This document shows, piece after piece, positions 41,564 through 47,466 of a stretch of DNA of 47,466 bases. The DNA comes from an uncultured Verrucomicrobia subdivision 3 bacterium. GTDB lineage: Bacteria; Verrucomicrobiota; Verrucomicrobiia; Limisphaerales; UBA11358. Position numbers and translations under genes: made by a program. The notes under the pieces were generated by a model. The model made no database searches and was not told where the DNA came from. It saw only the letters and a list, made by a program, of their open reading frames with translations. Position 1 is the stretch's first letter. Each line of letters starts with the position of its first letter. The stretch spans positions 1 through 47,466 of the forward strand of contig CAINLR010000126.1 in assembly GCA_903850425.1 (NCBI GenBank). The letters are read 5' to 3'.

Positions 41564-41583
41564 ACCGCCAACCGGCGGTTTTT
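41564..41583 (+). terminator. Short terminator-like hairpin
   Basis: ACCGCC-AACC-GGCGGT (41564-41579) then TTTT. It lies 126 bp after the flippase gene, inside the degenerate region with the transposase stub; weak stem. Confidence 0.5.
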
Positions 41584-41589
41584 CACCTT

Positions 41590-41739
41590 ACGAACGCAGG
41601 TCGCACCATCTTCGCCCAACTCCTCGACTTCCTGCCCAAATACGAGTTCGACAAGTGTGTCGAGCATTGCCACGGCAATTTCCGCCTGCGCAAGCTGCCC
41701 ACCTACGAACAGTTATACCAATTCTCAAAAGCAACCGGT
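41590..41739 (+). pseudogene. IS4-family transposase N-terminal stub
   Basis: About 50 residues of open frame (TNAGRTIFAQLLDFLPKYEF, then CHGNFRLRKLPTYEQLYQF) match the N-terminal DUF4372 domain of IS4-type transposases (xxGxTxFxQLxxFLPxxEF...YRG). It has no start codon and no catalytic domain, and ends at a REP-like element at 41745. It is a relic of an inactivated insertion sequence. Confidence 0.8.
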
Positions 41740-41744
41740 GCCTT

Positions 41745-41803
41745 GGTAGGGCGGCGCGGCGGCGACGCCAAGCGGGGAGGCCGAGCCGCAGCTCGGCCCT
41801 ACC
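41745..41803. repeat. REP-like element, GGTAGGGC family
   Basis: GGTAGGGC (41745-41752) faces GCCCTACC (41796-41803), with an inner hairpin CCGAGCCGCAGCTCGG. It lies between the transposase stub and the truncated cheW. Confidence 0.8.
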
Positions 41804-41816
41804 AGAAATGTGCCGG

Positions 41817-41987
41817 CTAGTCGGGCATCTGCGGCACGGCGGTGATAGCAAGGTGGCGAATAATCTCGCGCACCTTCAGCACCTCGATGCCATAGGATTC
41901 GATTTGCAGCGTGAAGGTGAGATCCTGGCCGGCCAGCGCGGCGGTGGTGGCGGTGGTTTCAACCGGCGAAGCGAGTTCGGCAGTCAT
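41817..41987 (-). pseudogene. cheW: Truncated CheW (chemotaxis adaptor)
   Basis: 56 codons on the minus strand from the ATG at 41987. LTFTLQIESYGIEVLKVREI then ITAVPQMPD is the unmistakable CheW core (family pattern: TFxLxxExYGIxxxxVxEI...xxVPxxPxxVxGVINLRG). The frame ends in TAG at 41817, where intact CheW would continue VKGVINLRG; the tail is replaced by the REP and transposase stub. CheW couples chemoreceptors to CheA; this copy cannot be complete. No other chemotaxis gene is in the window. Confidence 0.88.
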
Positions 41988-42242
41988 AGCTTTTATTTGG
42001 TTTTGTCAGGCGCCTAATGCTTCTGGCCATCTGGGCAAAGGAGTGGCCAAGTCTAGTGGCATGAATTGGCCACAGCGGGCGGTCCTTGAATTATATTTGA
42101 TTCTGGAGGCCGGATTCTTGATGATGAGTGCTTACAGCACCACGCGCGGCCAATTTTTTGAGAAACCCGGATGGCATGGTTGTGGTCATCCGGCAACCGG
42201 TCGTGACCGGTCGCAAGTGATCCTGCCAACTTAATAACAAAC
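41988..42242. promoter_or_regulatory. Region upstream of GH125 with repeated ACCGGTCG
   Basis: 255 bp between cheW' and the GH125 gene, including CAACCGGTCGTGACCGGTCG (42196-42215), a tandem ACCGGTCGTG pattern that may be a regulator site, and an AT-rich stretch near 42088-42100. The exact promoter is not resolved. Confidence 0.35.
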
Positions 42243-43661
42243 ATGAACCGTAGAGAATTCATCCGCAACACTTCGCTGGTCGCCTCGGGTTTAGCGCTGG
42301 CACCCACCCTGACTTGGGCGGCGGACAGCAGCTTCCCCGTGGTGCGCGTGGCCGAAGCCAGGCGCAAATTCAAGAGCGCCGCCGTCGAACGCACCATTGC
42401 GCGCGTGCAGGCCGGCATCGGCAACCGCGAACTGGCCTGGATGTTCGGTAACTGCTTTCCCAACACGCTCGACACCACGGTGGATTTTGAAATGATCAAC
42501 GGCCGGCCCGATACTTATGTCATCACCGGCGACATTGATGCCATGTGGCAGCGCGACAGCTCGGCGCAAGTCTGGCCCTATCTGCCGCTCATGGCGGAAG
42601 ACCCGCAACTCCAGCAGTTGATTGCCGGCGTCATCAATCGCCAGACGCGCAATACGATTTTGGATCCCTACGCGAACGCCTTCTACAAAGACGAAAAGAA
42701 AGTCAGCGAATGGAAGAGTGATATGACCGACATGAAGCCGGGCATTCATGAACGCAAATGGGAAGTGGACTCGCTCTGCTACACCATCCGCCTGGCCTAC
42801 GGCTATTGGAAAACTTCCCATGACAGCGCGCCGTTTGATGCCGCGTGGCGCGAGGCTATCGTGAAGATCGTCCAGACTTTCCGCGAACAGCAGCGTAAGG
42901 ATGGCAAAGGAGCTTATCATTTCATGCGTCGCACGGAATGGCAGACCGATACCGTTCCGGGCCGTGGTTATGGCAATCCCGCCAAGCCCGTGGGTCTGAT
43001 CTGCTCCATTTTCCGCCCCAGCGACGACGCGACGGTATTTCCTTATTTGGTGCCGGCAAACTTCTTCGCCGTGGTGAGTCTGCGGCAGGCGGCGGAGATG
43101 CTGGAAAAAATTTTGCACGACACCGCGCTCGCCGGCCAATGTCGCACGCTGGCGGACGAAGTTGAAAAGGCCTTGCACGAACACGCCATTGTGCAGCACG
43201 CCAAACTCGGACCGGTCTATGCCTACGAGGTGGACGCTTTCGGCAACTACTACTGCATTGATGACGGCAATGTGCCGAGCCTGCTCTCGCTGCCCTATCT
43301 CGGCGCGGTCAAGTCCAGCGACAAGGTCTATCAGAGCACGCGCAAGCTGGTCCTGTCTGATGCGAATCCCTATTACTGCCGGGGCAAAGCCGCCAATGGT
43401 CCGGGCGGACCGCACGTCGGGATGGACATGATCTGGCCGCTCGGCTTGATCGTGCAAGGACTCACCAGCACCAGCGATGAAGAGGTAAAGCAGTGCCTGG
43501 CCACCCTGCAAAAAACGCACGCTGGCAAAGGTTTCATGCACGAAGCCTTCCACAAGGACAACCCGGACAAGTTCACCCGCTCGTGGTTCGCCTGGGCCAA
43601 CACGATCTTCGGCGAACTCGTCTTGAACGCCTTCAATCGCAATCCCAAACTCCTGAGTTAA
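42243..43661 (+). CDS. GH125-like exo-alpha-1,6-mannosidase
   Basis: 472 residues. The N-terminus MNRREFIRNTSLVASGLALA has a twin-Arg signal (RREFI), indicating Tat export. The body matches glycoside hydrolase family 125: TGDIDAMWQRDSSAQVWPYL, a DPYANAFY segment, WEVDSLCYTIRLAYGYWK, ICSIFRPSDDATVFPYLVPA and GPGGPHVGMDMIWPLGLIVQ. GH125 enzymes remove alpha-1,6-linked mannose. The gene is followed 54 bp later by an FHS-type transporter, so the two likely form a mannan-utilisation operon. Confidence 0.93.
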   Translation: MNRREFIRNTSLVASGLALAPTLTWAADSSFPVVRVAEARRKFKSAAVERTIARVQAGIGNRELAWMFGNCFPNTLDTTVDFEMINGRPDTYVITGDIDAMWQRDSSAQVWPYLPLMAEDPQLQQLIAGVINRQTRNTILDPYANAFYKDEKKVSEWKSDMTDMKPGIHERKWEVDSLCYTIRLAYGYWKTSHDSAPFDAAWREAIVKIVQTFREQQRKDGKGAYHFMRRTEWQTDTVPGRGYGNPAKPVGLICSIFRPSDDATVFPYLVPANFFAVVSLRQAAEMLEKILHDTALAGQCRTLADEVEKALHEHAIVQHAKLGPVYAYEVDAFGNYYCIDDGNVPSLLSLPYLGAVKSSDKVYQSTRKLVLSDANPYYCRGKAANGPGGPHVGMDMIWPLGLIVQGLTSTSDEEVKQCLATLQKTHAGKGFMHEAFHKDNPDKFTRSWFAWANTIFGELVLNAFNRNPKLLS

Positions 43662-43715
43662 TACCCGTTGCCCGCACTCCTGCAAAAAATTAAAACCCCA
43701 AACTAGAAACATAAT

Positions 43716-45161
43716 ATGGCCAGTATTCCTACTTCCAGTTCCACCGCCGCCTCCGGCAGCACCCAAACCTATCGCGGGCCGTTCTCGATCATGACGGTGC
43801 TGTTTTTCATGTGGGGTTTCATGACGGTGTTTAACGACATCCTGATCCCGCGTTTCAAGGATGCCTTCACGCTGGATTATTACCACGCCATGTTCGTCCA
43901 ACTGGCTTTCTTCGGTGCTTACTTTATTGGTTCCTTGATTTACTTTGTGATTTCGGCAGCGACCGGCGACCCCATCGCCAAAATCGGTTACAAAAATGGC
44001 GTGGTGATCGGCCTGCTGATCTCGGCGACGGGCAGCGCGTTGTTCTGGCCAGCCGCGACCAAGCTTTCATATCCGTTGTTTCTCGGCGGCCTCTTCGTCG
44101 TCGGGCTGGGCTTTGCCATGTTACAGATCGCGGCCAATCCCTATGTGACAATCCTCGGACCTGAACGCACCGCGTCGAGCCGGTTGAATTTGGCGCAAGC
44201 GTTCAACTCCGTCGGCACCACGGTCGGGCCGCTGATTGGCGGCTATTTGATCTTCCAATACTTTGCCAAGACCGGCGCGCACGGTGCCGAATCAGTCAAG
44301 ATGCCCTACCTGATCTTTTGCATCATGTTTGTGATTCTGGCCGGCGTCTTTTTTGTCATCCGCCTGCCGCATGTTGGTGAAGGCGATGCCAAGCCGGGCA
44401 TTGGTGCGTTGAAATATCCGCATGTCATGCTGGGCGTGCTGGCCATCTTCATGTATGTCGGCGGCGAAGTATCCGTCGGCAGCGCCATCATCAACTTCCT
44501 TGGCCAAAAATCCGTGGCTGGCATGGATCCCGTGGAGGCGAGCAAATACGTTTCATTATTCTGGGGCGGCATGTTGATCGGCCGGTTCATGGGCGCGGTG
44601 GAATTGAGTGAGATGAAAAAGGCCAACAAGCAGATCATGCTGATCGTGGTTCCGATCCTTTGCTTTCTGGCGTTCATGCTTTTGCGCAGTTGGAATTCCG
44701 ACCAGCATCAGTTCGATTTCGCCGCCGGCTGGGCCATCCTCAAGAATTACCTGCCGCTGCTGGGATTGTGCTGGGTGCTGTTCCAGTTCGGCCAGGCGCT
44801 GGCCGGACGCACGCTGTTGATCTTCGGCTCAACCATCGTGATCCTGCTGGCCATTTCCATGATCCAAGGCGGCAAGCTGGCGATGTGGTGCATCGTGGGT
44901 ATTGGCCTGTTCACCTCCATCGGCTGGCCGAACATCTTCTCGCTCGCCTTGGATGGCATGGGCGTGTTGAAGAGCCAGGTTTCCTCGCTGCTGGTGATGG
45001 CGATTCTCGGTGGCGCGCTCCTGCCGCCAATGCAAGGCTGGATCGCCGACCACCATGGATTGCAAATCTCCTTCATCGTTCCGCTCATTGCCTATGCCTA
45101 CGTCGCCTTCTACGGCGCTATCGGCCACAAAGTAGGGCGGCAAGCCAAACTGGAGGCGTGA
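43716..45161 (+). CDS. FHS-type sugar:proton symporter (MFS)
   Basis: 12-helix transporter of 481 residues, same superfamily branch as the gene at 30530. Landmarks: VLFFMWGFMTVFNDILIPRF in helix 1, VQLAFFGAYFIGSLIYFVIS, MLQIAANPYVTILGPERTAS in helix 5 and RLNLAQAFNSVGTTVGPLIG. It is probably a mannose or related hexose permease, inferred from being co-directional with and 54 bp downstream of the GH125 mannosidase gene. A hairpin at 45206 may end the operon. Confidence 0.9.
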   Translation: MASIPTSSSTAASGSTQTYRGPFSIMTVLFFMWGFMTVFNDILIPRFKDAFTLDYYHAMFVQLAFFGAYFIGSLIYFVISAATGDPIAKIGYKNGVVIGLLISATGSALFWPAATKLSYPLFLGGLFVVGLGFAMLQIAANPYVTILGPERTASSRLNLAQAFNSVGTTVGPLIGGYLIFQYFAKTGAHGAESVKMPYLIFCIMFVILAGVFFVIRLPHVGEGDAKPGIGALKYPHVMLGVLAIFMYVGGEVSVGSAIINFLGQKSVAGMDPVEASKYVSLFWGGMLIGRFMGAVELSEMKKANKQIMLIVVPILCFLAFMLLRSWNSDQHQFDFAAGWAILKNYLPLLGLCWVLFQFGQALAGRTLLIFGSTIVILLAISMIQGGKLAMWCIVGIGLFTSIGWPNIFSLALDGMGVLKSQVSSLLVMAILGGALLPPMQGWIADHHGLQISFIVPLIAYAYVAFYGAIGHKVGRQAKLEA

Positions 45162-45205
45162 CTAATCTTCATGGCTTTCGGGCTAGTCGGGCCAAAGCCA
45201 GCTTG

Positions 45206-45242
45206 TGCAACTGCCTCCGCATCCGTTGCGGGGGCAGTTGCA
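45206..45242. terminator. Bidirectional terminator-like hairpin
   Basis: 15-bp stem TGCAACTGCCTCCGC / GCGGGGGCAGTTGCA with one G-T pair and loop ATCCGTT, 44 bp after the MFS gene and about 130 bp from the end of the convergent dehydrogenase gene. It lacks a long T run. Confidence 0.55.
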
Positions 45243-45371
45243 TTTCAAGCAGGCTTCACCATCGAACGTTGCCCATCCTGATTGCGCGCCAGGTTGGCGA
45301 ATCTCGCACCTCGGATCATCGCGCAGGGTGATACGCTCGTTGACTCGGCCACCATAACAAATCGTTGCTGC

Positions 45372-47466
45372 TCACGGCACGGCCAGCCGATAGAACACGC
45401 TGCCGTTGGCTGAGTCCAGCGGCACCACGAGGTGATTCGTCGCCGCCGATCCCGGGACCGTGACCCAGTTCGCGCCCAGCCCCACAATCAGGCTATTGGT
45501 CTGCGTTTCCAGATGCCCGTCAGTCACGGGCCAGGAGATGTCCAGTTGATTCCCGTTCCGCTGGATGGCCAGGCGTAGAGCGACAAACTTGTAAACTACT
45601 CCGCCGCTCCCATTCGCCGAGGTGTTAGTCACCAGGGCATAGAGTTCGCCATCCGCATCCTGGCCGAAGCCATGCACGGTCAGGCCGTTGGGCAAAATGG
45701 CGCTGCCGCCAAACTGCGCCAATGGAAACGCCTTGATCTGTCCGGTCACCAAATCCGCATAGAAGAGACGGCCATTCGCCCGCACGGTCGAGGCCTGCAG
45801 GGCCAGATCACCGAAGACATACTTCCCGTATAGCTCCGGGATGGCGGTGCCGCGATAAACGAAGCCGCCAGTGATGGAGATGCCATCATTATGGTCATAT
45901 TCCAGCGTGCCCATGGTGCCCGTAATCGGATCTATCAGGCCCGCCGGAATTCCCGGGCTGTGGTTTCCCGGTGGCACCCCGATCGTGCCGGCGGCACCGG
46001 CTGGACCGTTCGTGCGGTTAAACAGAAAGTCACCTTCCTTGATCGGCCAGCCATAGTTGCCACCCAGAATAATGCGGTCTATCTCCTCAATGTTATTCTG
46101 GCCGACGTCGGCGTGAATCAAGTCGCCGCTGACGCGGTCGAAAGCAAAGCGATAGGGATTGCGCAGACCATAGGCATAGATCTCCGGCACCTGCCCTGCT
46201 CCTTGGAAGGGATTGGTTGTAGGGATTCGGTATTGGCCATTGGCACTAACCGGGTTCGGACTGGTGGGTGTCAGGGCCGGATTGAGCGGGTCGAAGCGCA
46301 GGAATTTACCCAGCGGCGTGCTCAGGTTCTGGGCGTTGCCGCCCGGTTCGATATGGCTTAGTCCAACATCGTTGGCGTCGCCGCCATCGCCCAATGCGAG
46401 ATATAGATAGTTGTCCGGTCCAAAGGCGAGCGTGCCGCCGTTATGATTGGATGCGTTTTTGCCGAAAGAGACAACCTCGCGGCGCGAGGCGGGATCAATG
46501 ACATTCGCGTTCGTGGCGGAAATCTTCCACTCATTGACGACGTTCTGGTAGTTGTTCGTGGCCGTCGTTGGCACCGGGTAAGTCGGCGTCATCGCGGCCG
46601 GGATCACTTCGCTGTTGTAGGTATAGAGGGTTCGATAACCGGGGCTGGTCGGGTTGCTGTAACCAGGATGGAACGCTAGCCCGAGGAAGCCGCGTTCGTC
46701 ATTCGGGTTGGAGGCGACCAGCGGCGGCTGCACGCGGCTCTGTAGGTTCAGCGCTGCTCCAGGCAGCAAGCTTCCATCCTGGATGAGGCGCAACAATCCA
46801 TTCTGCTCCACGACGAACAGCCGGTTCGGGTCGCCCGGCGGACTAATGGCGTAGTCGGGCGCGGCCAGATTGGTAGCCACAGGTTGCAGAAGGATGTAGA
46901 TATTGCCATTCGTAATTGCCGGCAGATATCGAGCCATGGTGATGTGAACGGGTGCGGAGGTTGCTTTGGCACCGAGGTTGTCCGAGGCGACGGCGGTTAA
47001 CGCATGCAGCCCAAGTGCGAGACTGACCGTGAGACTATAAGGACTGGAGGCGTCGTTGCCCAGCGATACATTGCCGTCGAGGAACTGAACATTGGTCACC
47101 GTGCCGTCGGTATCGCTGGCCGAGGCCCGGATAGTCACCGTGGCGGGACTGGGCAACGTAGCCGTGTCCACCGGGTTGGTAATAGTCACGCTGGGCGGCA
47201 CATTGCCGACATTGACGGTCACGTTCACAACGGTAGAGGTGGTGGCGAGACCGAGGTTATCCGTGGCCACGGCGGTGAGCGCATGAGCACCGGTGGTCAA
47301 TATAGCTGTAACCATGAAAGGCGTATTGTTAGCACACCAATCCCGTCCGACGGGGAACAATGACCAAAGAAACTGGCTTGCGTTGGTTGACATTCGTTGG
47401 CTTGTTGGAGTTGCGACGGGCGGGCGGCAAGTAAACCGGCCTGCCAATGGTGCCTTATCAAAGCCC
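45372..47466 (-). CDS. Glucose/sorbosone dehydrogenase-like protein with Ig-like domains (partial)
   Basis: The frame stays open to the window edge, so the N-terminus is missing. Visible from about 47300 down: two tandem Ig/cadherin-like repeats (ALTAVATDNLGLATTSTVVN, then SVTITNPVDTATLPSPATVT and ALTAVASDNLGAKATSAPV). Then comes a six-bladed beta-propeller of the GSDH/PQQ-type sugar dehydrogenase fold (PDYAISPPGDPNRLFVVEQNG, ERGFLGLAFHPGY, NHNGGTLAFGPDNYLYLALG, YAYGLRNPYRFAFDR, DHNDGISITGGFVYRG). The C-terminus has a short beta domain with LDISWPVTD. The protein is probably secreted. The first about 45 visible residues look unlike the rest, possibly a frameshift or element junction. Confidence 0.85.
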   Translation of the reverse strand, partial: GFDKAPLAGRFTCRPPVATPTSQRMSTNASQFLWSLFPVGRDWCANNTPFMVTAILTTGAHALTAVATDNLGLATTSTVVNVTVNVGNVPPSVTITNPVDTATLPSPATVTIRASASDTDGTVTNVQFLDGNVSLGNDASSPYSLTVSLALGLHALTAVASDNLGAKATSAPVHITMARYLPAITNGNIYILLQPVATNLAAPDYAISPPGDPNRLFVVEQNGLLRLIQDGSLLPGAALNLQSRVQPPLVASNPNDERGFLGLAFHPGYSNPTSPGYRTLYTYNSEVIPAAMTPTYPVPTTATNNYQNVVNEWKISATNANVIDPASRREVVSFGKNASNHNGGTLAFGPDNYLYLALGDGGDANDVGLSHIEPGGNAQNLSTPLGKFLRFDPLNPALTPTSPNPVSANGQYRIPTTNPFQGAGQVPEIYAYGLRNPYRFAFDRVSGDLIHADVGQNNIEEIDRIILGGNYGWPIKEGDFLFNRTNGPAGAAGTIGVPPGNHSPGIPAGLIDPITGTMGTLEYDHNDGISITGGFVYRGTAIPELYGKYVFGDLALQASTVRANGRLFYADLVTGQIKAFPLAQFGGSAILPNGLTVHGFGQDADGELYALVTNTSANGSGGVVYKFVALRLAIQRNGNQLDISWPVTDGHLETQTNSLIVGLGANWVTVPGSAATNHLVVPLDSANGSVFYRLAVP

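Noticed and set aside
42291-43901. 536-codon minus-strand ORF across GH125 and the next gene
   Set aside because: Antisense shadow; both plus-strand genes have strong family motifs.

Overview
The window looks like the chromosome of a Gram-negative, polysaccharide-degrading bacterium, most probably Verrucomicrobiota (Pedosphaera/Limisphaerales-like). This is inferred from lpxA and an Mla-type lipid transport operon (outer membrane), two PEP-CTERM surface proteins, many secreted glycan-active enzymes, high GC, weak Shine-Dalgarno sites and a dense load of palindromic repeats. No 16S gene is present, so the assignment is a best guess.

Layout. 1-435: a degenerate 21-bp tandem array, then an ABC-F ATPase. 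2.1-9.4 kb (minus strand): MlaD, MlaF, MlaE, a secreted protein of unknown function with a [WYF]P-[LIFM] repeat, an MMPL/RND lipid exporter-like protein and a YbjQ protein, which together look like an envelope lipid-trafficking block. 9.6-12.1 kb: a PEP-CTERM protein, then lpxA with two small membrane proteins in an operon. 12.3-16.8 kb: a long U32 peptidase gene carrying three in-frame repeat insertions, an ankyrin-like gene with a palindromic operator, and a PilT-like ATPase. 17.2-20.5 kb: tRNA-Leu(GAG), an outer-membrane barrel candidate and the C-terminal half of a split carB. 20.5-24.2 kb: a second 21-bp tandem array, hairpin clusters, one unknown gene and a secreted pectate lyase. 24.3-28.9 kb: an AT-rich zinc-ribbon gene, then an intact ubiD with partial copies of ubiD ends on both sides and toxin-like modules (nucleotidyltransferase; PIN/antitoxin) in between. 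29.0-38.7 kb: tyrS, a fucose-permease-like transporter divergent from a GH106 rhamnosidase, a cupin, a TPR protein and a second PEP-CTERM protein. 38.8-47.5 kb: an M20 peptidase, a flippase, a scar holding an IS4 transposase stub and a truncated cheW, a GH125 mannosidase with its transporter, and a sugar dehydrogenase running off the window.

The most interesting theme is repeats. Several REPIN-like palindromic families (paired inverted hairpins) lie between genes, and members also sit in frame inside coding sequences: three in the U32 gene, one in ubiD, one in the GH106 gene and possibly one in the M20 gene. This resembles the protein-coding palindromic elements known from Rickettsia, but with REPIN architecture. 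No RAYT (REP-associated tyrosine) transposase is encoded in the window, so the mobilising enzyme would have to be elsewhere. Two independent arrays of degenerate 21-bp units (two DNA helical turns) are a second unexplained structure.
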